Below, one piece after another: positions 1 to 9,240 of a stretch of 64,000 nucleotides of DNA (the stretch's first letter is position 1; each line of letters starts with the position of its first letter). Position numbers and translations under genes: made by a program. The notes beneath the pieces were generated by a model. It made no database searches, had not been told where the DNA came from, and saw only the letters and a list, made by a program, of their open reading frames with translations. The stretch lies in contig JARKPU010000013.1 of assembly GCA_029975055.1 (NCBI GenBank), positions 1 to 64,000 on the forward strand, read 5' to 3'. This stretch comes from Anaerolinea sp. Its GTDB lineage: Bacteria; Chloroflexota; Anaerolineae; Anaerolineales; Anaerolineaceae.

Positions 1-142
1 CGAAATGGTCATGCCGGGTGACAACGTCAACCTCGAGGTCGAACTGATCATCCCCGTCGCCCTCGAACAGGGCTCCAAGTTCGCCATCCGCGAAGGCGGC
101 CTCACCGTCGGCGCCGGCGTCATCACCAAGATCTTGAAGTAA
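1..142 (+). CDS. tuf: Elongation factor Tu, C-terminal end (partial)
   Basis: The first 142 bases read in frame from base 2 to a TAA stop at 140-142. They encode the last 46 residues of EF-Tu domain III, including [13 protein letters not shown] and the family's usual end with IREGG, TVGAGV and TKIL. EF-Tu delivers aminoacyl-tRNA to the ribosome as a GTP complex. The gene runs off the left edge. It is followed after 9 bases by rpsJ, the common bacterial tuf-rpsJ junction, so it is probably cotranscribed with the ribosomal genes. The identity is secure although only the tail is visible. Confidence 0.95.
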   Translation, partial: EMVMPGDNVNLEVELIIPVALEQGSKFAIREGGLTVGAGVITKILK

Positions 143-151
143 AGGTGAAAA

Positions 152-460
152 ATGGCAAAACAACGCATTCGCATTCGCCTTAAGGCGTTCGATCACCGGG
201 TGTTGGACCAGTCGGCCAAGCGCATTGTCGAGACCGCCGAACGCAGCGGCGCGCGCGTCGTCGGGCCGGTGCCTCTGCCCACCAAGATCGAGAAGTTCAC
301 CGTGCGCCGGTCCACGTTCATCGATAAAGACTCGCACGAGCATTTCGAAATCCGCACGCACAACCGGCTGATTGATGTGCTCGACCCGGATTCGAAGACA
401 ATCGATATGCTCATGCGCCTCAACCTGCCCGCCGGCGTGGATATCGAGATCAAGATCTAA
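152..460 (+). CDS. rpsJ: 30S ribosomal protein S10
   Basis: This 102-residue protein has the normal S10 length. It carries [13 protein letters not shown] at the start and the conserved VGPVPLPTK and RTHNRLIDV segments. S10 sits in the head of the 30S subunit and, with NusB, takes part in transcription antitermination. An AAGGTG ribosome site precedes the ATG. It follows tuf by 9 bases, but a 394-base gap separates it from rplC. That is unusual for the S10 operon, where the two genes are normally close. Confidence 0.98.
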   Translation: MAKQRIRIRLKAFDHRVLDQSAKRIVETAERSGARVVGPVPLPTKIEKFTVRRSTFIDKDSHEHFEIRTHNRLIDVLDPDSKTIDMLMRLNLPAGVDIEIKI

Positions 461-854
461 CCTGGCGATGAAGGTGTGTTTGCTTTCCGTGTCCATTGCG
501 GGCACTCTCCGCAATAGACACGGAAAGAAACACTTTCCTGGCATTTTTCTGCTCGTGCCTTAAGGGATGCGAGTGGGTCAACCAGGTTGCGCAGCGCGGA
601 AGTGCTGCGCAACCTGGCCTGAAAAAAGAAAAAAGACCCTATGCAGAATGAGGGGTCTTTGGTAAAATGAAAAGGTTTGCGGCCGAGAAGGCCCAGACAT
701 GAGGCGATAGCCTCAAGGCAGTTCAAGAGCCGGCGCGCTGGCGCGTACACAACAACGAGCGCCGCCACGCACTGGTTGACTGGACTGCGGACAGGGATGA
801 TGCAACCAAGCCCAGGTTGACAGTCCCGCGCTACATTACAAGGAGACAACTGAT
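461..854 (+). promoter_or_regulatory. Structured gap between rpsJ and rplC (candidate ribosomal-protein leader)
   Basis: No convincing gene lies in these 394 bases. The stretch holds several inverted repeats. 483-501 pairs with 509-527 (19 bp, one mismatch, 7-base loop). 582-595 pairs perfectly with 604-617 (14 bp, 8-base loop). 632-639 pairs with 653-660. Closest to rplC, 782-787 pairs with 821-826 and encloses 803-807 paired with 815-819, just upstream of the AAGGAG ribosome site. None is followed by a strong T run on the + strand. An autoregulatory leader, an RNA-processing site or an attenuator are all possible. The role is inferred. Confidence 0.5.
621..660 (-). terminator. Intrinsic-terminator-like hairpin on the minus strand
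   Basis: Read on the minus strand, an 8-bp stem (660-653 with 639-632) is followed by a T-rich run (the A-rich stretch 621-635 on the + strand). This is the shape of a rho-independent terminator for minus-strand transcripts. No minus-strand gene ends here, so it may limit antisense transcription or be part of the + strand leader fold. Confidence 0.4.
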
Positions 855-1484
855 ATGTTGAAAGGGCTGATCGGAAAGAAAATCGGCATGACCCAGATTT
901 TCGATGACGATGGTGTGGCTATTCCAGTCACGGTTATCGAAGCTGGGCCTTGTTATGTCACCCAGGTTCGCATGCCCGAACAGGACGGGTACTCCGCCGT
1001 CCAACTGGGGTTCCAGGAGGCGAAACCCAAGCGCCTCACAGGCGGCCAGCTCGGTCACCTGAAACGCAACTCACTTCCTCCACTGCGCATCCTGCGCGAA
1101 TTCCGGGTGAAGAACATTGACGTGAACGAAGGCGATAAAGTGACGGTTGAGTCCTTTAGCGTCGGCGAAAACGTGGATGTGATCGGCACCTCGAAGGGGA
1201 AGGGCTTCCAGGGCGGTGTCAAACGCTATCACTTCAAGGGCGGCCCGAAGACGCACGGCCAGTCCGACCGTCAGCGCGCGCCCGGTTCGCGCAGCTCGGG
1301 CACCACGCCCGGGCGCGTGTATAAAGGTTCTCGCGGCGCCGGCCACATGGGCGATGATCGGGTGACCGCGCAGGGCTTAAGGGTTGTGCTAGTGGATGCC
1401 GAGCGCAATTTGATCGCCGTCAAGGGTTCCGTCCCTGGCGCCAAGGGCGGTCTGGTGCTGATCAAAGAAGCCCGGAAGCAATAG
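855..1484 (+). CDS. rplC: 50S ribosomal protein L3
   Basis: This 209-residue protein has the usual L3 length. It has the typical N-terminus with [10 protein letters not shown] and the central loop [13 protein letters not shown] that reaches towards the peptidyl-transferase centre. The ATG has an AAGGAG ribosome site about 9 bases upstream. L3 binds 23S rRNA early in 50S assembly. It heads the tightly packed part of the supercluster and has the 394-base structured gap upstream, so its expression may be controlled separately from rpsJ. Confidence 0.98.
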   Translation: MLKGLIGKKIGMTQIFDDDGVAIPVTVIEAGPCYVTQVRMPEQDGYSAVQLGFQEAKPKRLTGGQLGHLKRNSLPPLRILREFRVKNIDVNEGDKVTVESFSVGENVDVIGTSKGKGFQGGVKRYHFKGGPKTHGQSDRQRAPGSRSSGTTPGRVYKGSRGAGHMGDDRVTAQGLRVVLVDAERNLIAVKGSVPGAKGGLVLIKEARKQ

Positions 1485-1519
1485 CCGCAGCCTTAGCCTG
1501 GAAAATGGAGTGAATTGAA

Positions 1520-2146
1520 ATGCTAGTAGACGTTTTCAATATGGAAGGGCAAAAGGTGAACTCGGTGGAATTGAATCCGAGCATCTTCGACGCCCCGATT
1601 TACGTTGACCTGATGCACCAGGCCTACCTGCGCCAGATGGCAAACGCCCGGCTCGGCACACACGACACGCGCACCCGCAACGAAGTTTCGGGCGGCGGCC
1701 GCAAGCCCTGGCGTCAGAAAGGCACAGGCCGGGCCCGCCAGGGTTCCACGCGCTCTCCGGTTTGGGCGCGCGGCGCCAAGGTGCACACACCGCACCCGCG
1801 CTCGTACGAGCAGGCCATGCCGAAGAAGATGCGCCGCGCCGCGCTGCGCTCGGCCCTTTCGGCGAAAGCCGCGGAATCGGCGCTGGTTGTGGTTGACCAG
1901 CTCAGCCTGCCCGAGTTCAAGACCCGCCACATGGCCAAGGCCCTCAACACGCTGGTGGGCGATGCGAGCGCGCTGGTCCTCATCCCAGAAAAGGAAGCGT
2001 ACGAGGGAATCATCCGCTCCACGCGGAACCTCCCGGATGCGAAAATCCTGCTGGCCAATTACCTGAATATCCGTGACCTGCTGGTGTTCGATAAGATCGT
2101 TCTGCCACTGGCGTCGCTGGATGTCATTTCCGCACACCTCGGTTAG
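1520..2146 (+). CDS. rplD: 50S ribosomal protein L4
   Basis: This 208-residue protein matches L4, with the conserved RQKGTGRARQGS loop that lines the exit tunnel and the downstream KVHTPHPRSY segment. It starts 35 bases after rplC with a GGAGTGA ribosome site. In enterobacteria L4 also represses its own operon through the S10 leader. Whether the structured rpsJ-rplC gap serves that purpose here is not known. Confidence 0.97.
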   Translation: MLVDVFNMEGQKVNSVELNPSIFDAPIYVDLMHQAYLRQMANARLGTHDTRTRNEVSGGGRKPWRQKGTGRARQGSTRSPVWARGAKVHTPHPRSYEQAMPKKMRRAALRSALSAKAAESALVVVDQLSLPEFKTRHMAKALNTLVGDASALVLIPEKEAYEGIIRSTRNLPDAKILLANYLNIRDLLVFDKIVLPLASLDVISAHLG

Positions 2147-2156
2147 GGAGGGTGAG

Positions 2157-2456
2157 ATGAGCACAGTTTACGAAATTCTCCGCCGACCGCTGGTGACCGA
2201 AAAGACGAACTACCAGGTGGGTAAGCTGCACCAGTATGTCTTCGAAGTGTCTGCCGACGCGACGCGCATCCAGGTGAAGGATGCCGTGGAAGCGGTGTTC
2301 AAAGTGACCGTCCTGCGGGTGAATGTGATCAACGTCCCGGCCAAGCGCAGCCGCAAGTCGCGCAGCCGAAGGCTGGTGGTCAGCCGCCCGGCCTACAAGA
2401 AAGCCGTCGTCACCCTTTCGCCCGGCGATACGATCCAGATCTTTGAAGGGGTATAG
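2157..2456 (+). CDS. rplW: 50S ribosomal protein L23
   Basis: This is a 99-residue L23. The reading frame is open further upstream, inside rplD, but the ATG at 2157 is chosen for its GGGAGGGTGAG ribosome site and because the protein then begins [16 protein letters not shown] as the family does. L23 sits at the polypeptide exit and docks trigger factor and SRP. It lies 10 bases after rplD and 2 bases before rplB. Confidence 0.97.
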   Translation: MSTVYEILRRPLVTEKTNYQVGKLHQYVFEVSADATRIQVKDAVEAVFKVTVLRVNVINVPAKRSRKSRSRRLVVSRPAYKKAVVTLSPGDTIQIFEGV

Positions 2457-2458
2457 TC

Positions 2459-3295
2459 ATGGCCGTTAAAGTTTACAAACCCATCACCCCCGGGCAGCGC
2501 GGGATGACCGGCTACACCTTTGAGGAAATCACAAAGGCGACCCCCGAACGATCGCTGATCGTGATCCGCAAGAAGATGTCCGGGCGCAACAGCTACGGGC
2601 GGATTACCGTCCGCCACCAGGGCGGCGGCAACCGCCAGTACATCCGCCTGGTGGATTTCCGCCGCGATAAGCGCAACATCCCGGCCCGCGTTTCGGCAAT
2701 CGAATACGACCCGAACCGCACTGCGCGCCTGGCCTTACTGTTCTACGCCGATGGCGAGAAGCGCTACATCGTGGCACCGCTGGGCCTCAAAGTGGGCGAC
2801 AGCGTCTTGACGAGCGACCAGGCGGAAATCCGGCCTGGCAACAGCCTGCCCATCGCCAACATCCCGGTCGGCACGATGATCCATAACATCGAGCTGAAAC
2901 CCGGCAAAGGCGGGCAGCTCGTACGCGCCGCCGGCACCGCAGCCCAGCTGCTGGCCAAAGAGGGCGATTACGCGCAGGTGCGCCTGCCTTCGGGCGAGGT
3001 ACGCCTGGTGCCCCAGGTGTGCTATGCCACCGTCGGGCAGGTGGGCAACCTCGATCACAGCAACGTGAAGCTGGGCAAGGCCGGCCGCAAGCGCCACATG
3101 GGCATCCGCCCGACGGTGCGCGGCACCGCGATGAGTCCGCGCGACCACCCGCACGGCGGCGGCGAAGGACGCCAGCCGGCCGGTATGCCGGGGCCGAAAT
3201 CGCCCTGGGGCAGGCCGACCCGCGGTTACAAGACTCGCCGGAACAAGACGACCGATAAGCTGATCGTTCGTCGCCGGAACGCCGGAACCCGTTAG
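2459..3295 (+). CDS. rplB: 50S ribosomal protein L2
   Basis: This 278-residue protein is full-length L2. It has the early [15 protein letters not shown] segment, the central VGQVGN region, and the C-terminal block with HPHGGGEGR, whose histidine lies near the peptidyl-transferase centre. L2 bridges the subunits and is needed for their association. It starts 2 bases after rplW, consistent with translational coupling. Confidence 0.98.
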   Translation: MAVKVYKPITPGQRGMTGYTFEEITKATPERSLIVIRKKMSGRNSYGRITVRHQGGGNRQYIRLVDFRRDKRNIPARVSAIEYDPNRTARLALLFYADGEKRYIVAPLGLKVGDSVLTSDQAEIRPGNSLPIANIPVGTMIHNIELKPGKGGQLVRAAGTAAQLLAKEGDYAQVRLPSGEVRLVPQVCYATVGQVGNLDHSNVKLGKAGRKRHMGIRPTVRGTAMSPRDHPHGGGEGRQPAGMPGPKSPWGRPTRGYKTRRNKTTDKLIVRRRNAGTR

Positions 3296-3330
3296 GCCTG
3301 GGCTAGACCGTAAGAAAGAAGGACGAGACT

Positions 3331-3621
3331 ATGTCACGATCGCTGAAAAAAGGGCCGTATGTCGACCCTAAGCTGATGAGCAAGATCGAGAACATGAACA
3401 CCAGGGGCGAGAAGAAAGTGCTGCGCACCTGGAGCCGGGACAGCGTCATCTTCCCGCAGATGGTGGGGCACACCATCGCAGTTCATGACGGGCGGCGACA
3501 CGTGCCGATTTATGTCACCGAGAATATGGTCGGGCACCGGCTGGGCGAATTCGCCCCCACCCGCCTGTTCCGCGGCCATTTATCGGAGAAATCATCCGCT
3601 GCCAAGGGAGGCAAGAAATAG
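3331..3621 (+). CDS. rpsS: 30S ribosomal protein S19
   Basis: This 96-residue protein carries the S19 hallmarks [11 protein letters not shown] at the start, [15 protein letters not shown], and [12 protein letters not shown]19 sits in the 30S head and contacts S13 and the A-site finger. It has the usual position between rplB and rplV, with an AGAAGG ribosome site upstream. Confidence 0.97.
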   Translation: MSRSLKKGPYVDPKLMSKIENMNTRGEKKVLRTWSRDSVIFPQMVGHTIAVHDGRRHVPIYVTENMVGHRLGEFAPTRLFRGHLSEKSSAAKGGKK

Positions 3622-3624
3622 GCC

Positions 3625-3966
3625 ATGGCAACCGATATTCGGGCTACACTGCGGTTTGCAGATATCTCCGCGCAGAAAGCGCGCCTGGTTGCTGATATGG
3701 TGCGCGGCAAGCCGGTGATCGAAGCCGCCAATACGCTCAAGTTCACCACCAAGAAGGCCGCCAGGCTGATGGAGAAGCTTCTTGGGTCGGCCGTCGCCAA
3801 TGCGGAAGAAAACTTCGGCGTCAGCCGCGACAACCTGGTGATCCACCAGATCGCGGCGGACGAAGGCCCCACCCGCAAGTGGCGCCGGTTTGGTGCTCGC
3901 GGTCGTTTCAAGCCGCTGCTGCGCCGCTCCTCTCACCTCACCATCGTTTTGCGTGAGCGCGAGTAA
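3625..3966 (+). CDS. rplV: 50S ribosomal protein L22
   Basis: This 113-residue L22 has the conserved core SAQKARLVADMVRGK and, near the end, the beta-hairpin region around PTRKWRRFGARGR that extends into the exit tunnel. It starts 3 bases after the rpsS stop, with the ribosome site inside the end of rpsS. Normal length, no anomaly. Confidence 0.97.
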   Translation: MATDIRATLRFADISAQKARLVADMVRGKPVIEAANTLKFTTKKAARLMEKLLGSAVANAEENFGVSRDNLVIHQIAADEGPTRKWRRFGARGRFKPLLRRSSHLTIVLRERE

Positions 3967-4003
3967 CCGGCAGGATTGATACAGAGAGAAACCAGGAGAA
4001 CGT

Positions 4004-4681
4004 ATGGGTAGAAAAGTCCATCCAGTTGGTTATCGCCTCGTGGTCAACAAGAATTGGGAAGGCCGCTGGTTTGCCGATCATAAAGAGTACCGCGAGAACC
4101 TTCACCAGGACTTCAAGATCCGCAAGATGGTACACGATATCGCGCAAAACGCGGGCGTGTCGCGGGTTGAGGTGGAACGCTTCCCCGGGAAGGTGCGGGT
4201 GATCGTCTTCACCGCCAAGCCGGGCATCCTGATCGGCCGCAAGGGCGAGTCGGTCAAGAAGATCCGCCAGGATCTGGAAGCGCTGACCGCGAAGAAGATT
4301 GACCTGGAAATCAAAGAGATCAAGAATCCAGACACCGATGCGCTGCTGGTGGCCGAAAACCTGGCCGGGCAGATCGAGCGCCGCGTGAGCTACCGCCGGG
4401 CGATGAAACGCGCCCTGCAGCAGGCTATTCGCCAGGGCGCCCAGGGCATCAAGGTGGAAGTGCAGGGACGTTTGAGCGGTGCCGAAATGGCCCGCAGCGT
4501 CTGGCTGCGCGAAGGGCGCGTGCCGCTGCAGACTCTGCGCGCCAATATCGAGTTCGCCCGGGCTGAAGCCCTCACCACCTACGGCCGGATTGGCGTGAAG
4601 GTGTGGGTATATAAGGGCGAAACGGTGGCCGAGGCCGAAGAAAAGGCCGAGCCTACCGAAGGCGTGTACGTCAGCGAATAA
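4004..4681 (+). CDS. rpsC: 30S ribosomal protein S3
   Basis: This 225-residue protein is S3. The N-terminus has [11 protein letters not shown], the KH domain carries the [14 protein letters not shown] type loop, and the C-terminal domain has the [20 protein letters not shown] pattern. S3 lies at the mRNA entry channel. The C-terminus is a short acidic tail. A ribosome site AGGAGA precedes the ATG. Confidence 0.97.
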   Translation: MGRKVHPVGYRLVVNKNWEGRWFADHKEYRENLHQDFKIRKMVHDIAQNAGVSRVEVERFPGKVRVIVFTAKPGILIGRKGESVKKIRQDLEALTAKKIDLEIKEIKNPDTDALLVAENLAGQIERRVSYRRAMKRALQQAIRQGAQGIKVEVQGRLSGAEMARSVWLREGRVPLQTLRANIEFARAEALTTYGRIGVKVWVYKGETVAEAEEKAEPTEGVYVSE

Positions 4682-4722
4682 ACATCCCTGGCGCTGACCA
4701 GGTTAAGAAAGAGGGAACGACT

Positions 4723-5151
4723 ATGTTGATGCCGAAACGTGTCAAGTGGCGCAAGCAGCAACGCGGTCGCATGACGGGAAAAGCTCTGCGAGGTGCCGAA
4801 ATTAGCTTCGGCGAGTACGCACTGCAGGCACTCGAACCGGGCTGGGTGACTGCCCGGCAGATCGAGGCAGCCCGCCGCGTGATCGTGCGCGAGATGCGCC
4901 GCCGTGGCAAAGTCTGGATTCGGATTTTCCCGGACCACCCGTATACGCAAAAACCCCCCGAAACCCGCATGGGTAAAGGGAAAGGCAGCGTGGAGTACTG
5001 GGTGTCTGTGGTGAAGCCCGGCCGGATCATGTTCGAAGTGGGCGGCCTGCCCGGCGACATCGCGAAGGTGGCTTTGCACCAGGCTTCTTACAAGTTCTCC
5101 ATTCGCACGAAGGTGATTGTCCGGGATGACCTGGCAGGAGAGCAAGAATGA
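4723..5151 (+). CDS. rplP: 50S ribosomal protein L16
   Basis: This 142-residue L16 begins [16 protein letters not shown] and contains the conserved [13 protein letters not shown] loop near the A- and P-site tRNAs. L16 is a late assembly protein near the peptidyl-transferase centre. The last 4 bases overlap the start of rpmC, indicating translational coupling. A second in-frame ATG lies two codons downstream. Confidence 0.97.
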   Translation: MLMPKRVKWRKQQRGRMTGKALRGAEISFGEYALQALEPGWVTARQIEAARRVIVREMRRRGKVWIRIFPDHPYTQKPPETRMGKGKGSVEYWVSVVKPGRIMFEVGGLPGDIAKVALHQASYKFSIRTKVIVRDDLAGEQE

Positions 5152-5354
5152 AACCCGCAGAGATCCGCTTATTATCGACTGAAGAAATTATGGCCAAGCT
5201 GAACGATGCCCGGCAGGAGTATATGAACCTGCGCTTCCAGGCCGTGAGCGGTCAATTGACTGACACGAGCCGCCTGAAGTTGAGCCGCCGAGACATCTCG
5301 CGCTTATTGACGGTTCTGCGCGAGCGGGAGCTGGCAGGGAAGGAAGGTGCTTAA
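5148..5354 (+). CDS. rpmC: 50S ribosomal protein L29
   Basis: This is a 68-residue L29 with the helical-hairpin pattern of the family ([17 protein letters not shown]). It lies next to L23 at the tunnel exit in the ribosome. Its ATG overlaps the rplP stop by 4 bases and its TAA overlaps the rpsQ ATG by 1 base, so the three genes are coupled. Confidence 0.95.
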   Translation: MKPAEIRLLSTEEIMAKLNDARQEYMNLRFQAVSGQLTDTSRLKLSRRDISRLLTVLRERELAGKEGA

Positions 5355-5632
5355 TGAATACGCGCCGACGTTTAACTGGTTTTGTGACCAGCAACAAGAT
5401 GACCAAGACCGTGGTGGTGGAAATCACCCGCACCTACCAGCACCCGCTGTTCAAGAAGGTGGTCCATTCGTCCAAGAAGGTCCACGCGCATGACGAACTG
5501 GGCTGCCAGGTGGGCGACGAGGTCGAAATCGTTGAAAGCCGCCCGCTCTCGGCGATGAAGCGCTGGGTGGTTTATAAAATCGTGCGCCACGTGAGCGGCG
5601 GCACAGCCACCGTTGAAGAGGCAGGAGCGTAA
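5354..5632 (+). CDS. rpsQ: 30S ribosomal protein S17
   Basis: This 92-residue OB-fold protein has the S17 signatures [15 protein letters not shown] and [17 protein letters not shown]. It is a primary 16S rRNA binder at the bottom of the 30S body. The start codon shares one base with the rpmC stop. Confidence 0.96.
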   Translation: MNTRRRLTGFVTSNKMTKTVVVEITRTYQHPLFKKVVHSSKKVHAHDELGCQVGDEVEIVESRPLSAMKRWVVYKIVRHVSGGTATVEEAGA

Positions 5633-5636
5633 GGCC

Positions 5637-6008
5637 ATGATCCAGCAAGAAACGCGATTGAAAGTAGCCGATAATACCGGCGCACGCGAGCTCCTGGTCA
5701 TTCACATCCTGGGCGGGTCTACCCGCCGGTATGGGCGTGTGGGCGATATCGTCGTCTGCACGGTGAAGTCGGCGGCTCCGCAAGGCGCAGTGAAGAAGAG
5801 CGAGATCGTCAAAGCTGTGATCGTGCGCTGCACCAAAGAATGGCGGCGAGAAGACGGCTCGAGCATTCGCTTCGATGATAACGCAGCGGTGATCCTGGAT
5901 ACCTCCGGGCAGAACCCGCGCGGGACACGTATCTTTGGCCCGGTGGCGCGCGAATTGCGCGAAAAGGGCTTCATGAAGATCGTCTCGCTCGCCCCCGAAG
6001 TACTCTAG
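5637..6008 (+). CDS. rplN: 50S ribosomal protein L14
   Basis: This is a 123-residue L14 with the typical start [19 protein letters not shown] and the later [12 protein letters not shown] and [13 protein letters not shown] blocks. It lies at the subunit interface and binds L19 and initiation or ribosome-silencing factors. The frame is open 24 bases further upstream inside rpsQ, but the ATG at 5637 matches the family start. Confidence 0.97.
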   Translation: MIQQETRLKVADNTGARELLVIHILGGSTRRYGRVGDIVVCTVKSAAPQGAVKKSEIVKAVIVRCTKEWRREDGSSIRFDDNAAVILDTSGQNPRGTRIFGPVARELREKGFMKIVSLAPEVL

Positions 6009-6026
6009 GCCTGTGAGGAGCTTGGA

Positions 6027-6359
6027 ATGAAAGTAAAGATTCGCAAAGGCGATACGGTAGAGATCATCAGCGGCCGCTCAGAGGATAAGGGCAAACGGGG
6101 TGAGGTGATTCGCGTGCTGCCTGAAGAGAACCGCCTGGTGGTGCAGGGTGCGAATATGCGCACCAAGCACCAGAAGCAGGTGCAGTCTCAAGGCCGGACG
6201 CTCAACCCGGGCCTGGTGCGCTTCGAAGCGCCGGTTCACATTAGCAATGTCATGCTGGTTTGCCCCAAGTGCGGCAAAGCCACTCGCGTGGCGATCCACC
6301 GCGAAAGCGGAAAGGCCCTGCGCATTTGCAAGAAGTGCCAGGCCAGCATTGATGAGTAG
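6027..6359 (+). CDS. rplX: 50S ribosomal protein L24, zinc-ribbon form
   Basis: This 110-residue L24 has the KOW motif near residues 6-30 (KGDTVEIISGRSEDKGKRGE). Its C-terminal part carries two CXXC pairs, C79/C82 and C101/C104, which would form a zinc ribbon. L24 starts 50S assembly. It sits 18 bases after rplN in normal order. The zinc form fits the other Cys-rich ribosomal proteins in this locus. Confidence 0.95.
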   Translation: MKVKIRKGDTVEIISGRSEDKGKRGEVIRVLPEENRLVVQGANMRTKHQKQVQSQGRTLNPGLVRFEAPVHISNVMLVCPKCGKATRVAIHRESGKALRICKKCQASIDE

Positions 6360-6377
6360 GCCGCCGGGAGATAGATG

Positions 6378-6920
6378 ATGAACAGGTTGAAAGAACGATA
6401 TCAAACCGAGATCGTGCCTGCATTGATGAAGTCGCTCAACATCGACAACGTCATGCAGGTGCCCCGGCTGCAGAAAATAGTGGTCAACATCGGGTTGGGC
6501 GAAGCCCTCGATAACCCGAAAGCGCTGGAAGCAGCCAGCGCCGACCTGGCGGCCATCACCGGGCAGAAACCGGTGATCACCAAAGCCCGTGTGAGCATCG
6601 CCAACTTCAAGCTGCGCGAAGGCCGGGCTATCGGCTCCAAGGTGACCCTGCGCGGCGAGCGCATGTGGGCGCTGTTGGACCGGCTGATCAACGTCGTCCT
6701 GCCGCGCGTGCGCGACTTCCGCGGGATTTCGCGCGATGCGTTCGACGGGCGAGGGAATTACACCCTCGGCTTGCGCGAGCAGCTGATCTTCCCCGAGATC
6801 GAGTACGACAAAATCGACAAGATCCGCGGGTTAGAGATCACCATCGTGACGACTGCGGAAACCGATGATCATGCGGCAGCCCTGCTGGAAATGCTCGGCA
6901 TGCCATTCAGAAAGGGTTAG
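6378..6920 (+). CDS. rplE: 50S ribosomal protein L5
   Basis: This is a roughly 180-residue L5 with MNRLKERY at the start, [31 protein letters not shown], and the C-terminal [21 protein letters not shown]. It binds 5S rRNA and contacts the P-site tRNA. Two ATGs lie back to back at 6375 and 6378. The second has the better spacing from GGGAG and matches the family start. Confidence 0.96.
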   Translation: MNRLKERYQTEIVPALMKSLNIDNVMQVPRLQKIVVNIGLGEALDNPKALEAASADLAAITGQKPVITKARVSIANFKLREGRAIGSKVTLRGERMWALLDRLINVVLPRVRDFRGISRDAFDGRGNYTLGLREQLIFPEIEYDKIDKIRGLEITIVTTAETDDHAAALLEMLGMPFRKG

Positions 6921-6921
6921 T

Positions 6922-7104
6922 ATGGCAAAGAAGTGCATGATGTATCGTGAGATGCGGCGGAAATACCCCATTCAGGTGCGCAACCGCTGTATGAAGTGCG
7001 GTCGTCCGCGTGGATATCTCCGCAAGTTCGGCCTGTGCCGTATTTGCTTCCGTGAGCTGGCGCTGCAGGGGAAGATCCCCGGCGTGGTCAAGTCTTCCTG
7101 GTAG
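6922..7104 (+). CDS. rpsZ: 30S ribosomal protein S14 type Z (zinc form)
   Basis: This is a 60-residue protein, the short S14 of the zinc type. Four cysteines are in place as C23-X2-C26 and C39-X2-C42, with [21 protein letters not shown]. The longer zinc-free S14 of proteobacteria is about 100 residues. The frame continues upstream into rplE, but the ATG at 6922, one base after the rplE stop, gives the family N-terminus [13 protein letters not shown]. Confidence 0.96.
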   Translation: MAKKCMMYREMRRKYPIQVRNRCMKCGRPRGYLRKFGLCRICFRELALQGKIPGVVKSSW

Positions 7105-7121
7105 CCGGTCTGGAGGTAACA

Positions 7122-7535
7122 ATGAGTGTCAATGATCCAATCGCCGATATGCTGACTCGGGTTCGCAATTGCTTGATGATCGGCCAGAGCCTGGTAGCCA
7201 TGCCCAACACGAAGATCAAGGCAGAGATTGCCCGCATCCTCAAGGAAGAGGGCTATATCGAGAGCTACGAGGTGGTCGAGGGTGAAAATCCGAACCGGCA
7301 GATTCTGCGACTGAAACTGAAGTATGTGGGTGAGCGCCGCCAGCGGAAATCGGTGATTACCGGTCTGGAGCGGGTCAGCCGCCCTGGTCGGCGGGTGTAC
7401 ACCCATATGAAAGATATCCCCTGGGTGCTGTCTGGGATGGGCATTGCCATCCTGTCAACGCCAAAGGGTGTCATGACCGGGCAGCGGGCCCGCCAGCTGG
7501 GTGTTGGCGGCGAGCTTCTCTGCAAGGTCTGGTAG
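7122..7535 (+). CDS. rpsH: 30S ribosomal protein S8
   Basis: This 137-residue S8 begins MSVNDPIADMLTRVRN and has the C-terminal GIAILSTPKGVMTGQRARQ signature. It binds helix 21 of 16S rRNA centrally. In enterobacteria it is the translational repressor of the spc operon. A strong GGAGG ribosome site precedes the ATG. Confidence 0.97.
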   Translation: MSVNDPIADMLTRVRNCLMIGQSLVAMPNTKIKAEIARILKEEGYIESYEVVEGENPNRQILRLKLKYVGERRQRKSVITGLERVSRPGRRVYTHMKDIPWVLSGMGIAILSTPKGVMTGQRARQLGVGGELLCKVW

Positions 7536-7559
7536 CCCGGCGGCGAAGGAGGAAATACA

Positions 7560-8120
7560 ATGTCTCGTATCGGACGTTTACCTGTCACAATCCCGCAGGG
7601 GGTGCAGGTGGAGATCGATGGCCTGAAGGTGGTTGTCAAAGGCCCCAAGGGCACGCTCCAGCGCACCTTTGCCCAGGGCGTGAACTTGAGCCTGGAACAG
7701 GGAAATATCGTCGTGACCCGCGCATCGGAAGAAGCGCGCATCAAGGCGCTGCATGGTACGACCCGCGCCTTGATCAATAACATGGTCACCGGCGTCCATA
7801 CAGGTTTCACCAAGGTGCTGGAGATCGAAGGCGTGGGTTACCGCGCCGCGATGGACGGCAAGACCCTGGTGCTGAACCTCGGTTTTTCGCACCCGGTTCG
7901 GATCGAACCGCAGGCTGGTATCAGCTTCGAGGTCGATGAAAAGACTCGCCAGATCAAAGTGAACGGCTCCGACCCTGAACAGATCGGCCAAGTGGCCGCG
8001 GACATCCGCAAGATCCGCCCGCCCGAGCCGTACAAGGGCAAGGGCATTCATTACCTGGGCGAGAGAATCCGCCGCAAGGCCGGTAAAGCTGGCAAGGGCG
8101 GTAAAGGTGGCAAGAAGTAG
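7560..8120 (+). CDS. rplF: 50S ribosomal protein L6
   Basis: This 186-residue L6 begins [18 protein letters not shown] and has the conserved [16 protein letters not shown] segment near the end. The C-terminus is a short Lys/Gly-rich tail. L6 lies near the sarcin-ricin loop and the factor-binding site. AAGGAGG lies about 7 bases upstream of the ATG. Confidence 0.97.
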   Translation: MSRIGRLPVTIPQGVQVEIDGLKVVVKGPKGTLQRTFAQGVNLSLEQGNIVVTRASEEARIKALHGTTRALINNMVTGVHTGFTKVLEIEGVGYRAAMDGKTLVLNLGFSHPVRIEPQAGISFEVDEKTRQIKVNGSDPEQIGQVAADIRKIRPPEPYKGKGIHYLGERIRRKAGKAGKGGKGGKK

Positions 8121-8128
8121 GTGATGGA

Positions 8129-8494
8129 ATGACGAAAAAAACTCGTGCTGAACAACGCCTTCGCCGGCATCGCCGCGTGCGCCTGAATGTTCACGGCACC
8201 CCCGAGCGGCCGCGCTTGAACGTCTTCCGCAGCCTGGAAGAGATTTATGTTCAGGTGATTGACGACCAGGCCGGGGTCACTTTGGCCTCAGCTTCGACGA
8301 TCGACCACGACCTGCGCGAAAAGGTCAAAGGCTTGAACAAGACCGACCAGGCGAAAGCCGTGGGCAAGCTGGTGGCCGAGCGCGCCAAGGGCAAAGGCAT
8401 CGAAAAAGTGGTCTTCGACCGCGGCGGTTACCGGTATATGGGCCGCGTCAAGGCTCTCGCCGAGGCTGCTCGCGAAGCCGGGCTGGATTTCTAA
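8129..8494 (+). CDS. rplR: 50S ribosomal protein L18
   Basis: This 121-residue L18 has the basic N-terminus with [19 protein letters not shown] and the end with [24 protein letters not shown]. It binds 5S rRNA in the central protuberance. It starts 8 bases after rplF. Confidence 0.97.
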   Translation: MTKKTRAEQRLRRHRRVRLNVHGTPERPRLNVFRSLEEIYVQVIDDQAGVTLASASTIDHDLREKVKGLNKTDQAKAVGKLVAERAKGKGIEKVVFDRGGYRYMGRVKALAEAAREAGLDF

Positions 8495-8516
8495 GGACTG
8501 AGGAAAGGCCTCGATT

Positions 8517-9047
8517 ATGGAAATGAGCGAATATTCAAGCCTGGAGCAGTCGTTCGATGAGCGCGTGATCGAAATTGCGCGCGTCGCCAAGGTTGTCAAA
8601 GGCGGCCGGCGCTTTCAATTCCGCGTGACCGTCGTGGCTGGTGATAACCGCGGGCGCGTTGGCCTGGGCGTTGGCAAAGCCAATGCCGTGCCGGACGCGA
8701 TGCGAAAAGCCACCGAGCGGGCGCACAAGAACCTCCGCAAGGTGGGTGTGCTTGGGACGACCATCCCGCACGAGGTGATCGGCGTGGTGGGCGGCGCCCG
8801 GGTGCTGCTCAAACCGGCTTCGCCCGGTACGGGCGTCATCGCGGCAGGCGGCGTGCGCGCCGTCCTCGAAGCGGCGGGCATCCGCGACATCCTGACAAAG
8901 TCAATGGGCAGCGCCAACGTGTTGAACGTGGTGCAGGCCACCTTCGACGCGCTCGATCACCTCAAATTCCCCGAGGAAGAAGCTGCGCGCCGCGGGAAAC
9001 TGGTGAAAGATGTCATGCCTTTCTGGGAGCGGAAACAAAATGACTGA
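8517..9047 (+). CDS. rpsE: 30S ribosomal protein S5
   Basis: This 176-residue S5 has the double-stranded RNA-binding domain with VKGGRRF and [16 protein letters not shown], then [20 protein letters not shown]5 lies at the mRNA entry and affects decoding accuracy. The last 8 bases overlap rpmD. A second ATG lies two codons after the chosen start. The first is preferred because GAGGAAAGG lies about 10 bases upstream of it. Confidence 0.97.
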   Translation: MEMSEYSSLEQSFDERVIEIARVAKVVKGGRRFQFRVTVVAGDNRGRVGLGVGKANAVPDAMRKATERAHKNLRKVGVLGTTIPHEVIGVVGGARVLLKPASPGTGVIAAGGVRAVLEAAGIRDILTKSMGSANVLNVVQATFDALDHLKFPEEEAARRGKLVKDVMPFWERKQND

Positions 9048-9240
9048 GCAACCCGAACCCAAAATGCTGCGCATCACCCTGGTGAAGAGCGCGATTGGTT
9101 ACTCTGAGAAGCACAAGGCCACCGTCAAGGCGCTGGGATTCCACCGCCTGCACCAGACGGTCGAGCTGCCCGACACCCCCTCGGTGCGCGGTATGCTGCT
9201 CAAAGTGAACCACCTGGTAAAGATTGAGGAAGTGAAATGA
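9040..9240 (+). CDS. rpmD: 50S ribosomal protein L30
   Basis: This 66-residue L30 has the family pattern [19 protein letters not shown] and the ending NHLVKIEEV. The start at 9040 lies inside the end of rpsE (8-base overlap) and the stop overlaps the rplO ATG by 4 bases, so translation of the three is probably coupled. About ten extra N-terminal residues precede the core. Confidence 0.94.
   Translation: MTEQPEPKMLRITLVKSAIGYSEKHKATVKALGFHRLHQTVELPDTPSVRGMLLKVNHLVKIEEVK

Noticed and set aside
817..822. TTGACA just before rplC as a -35 box
   Set aside because: At proper spacing the -10 would fall on the ribosome site (AAGGAG), which is not promoter-like. The bases are better explained as part of a hairpin.
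661..850. Possible tRNA or small structured RNA gene in the rpsJ-rplC gap
   Set aside because: A GTTCAA-like box is present, but no cloverleaf, anticodon arm or acceptor stem can be drawn.
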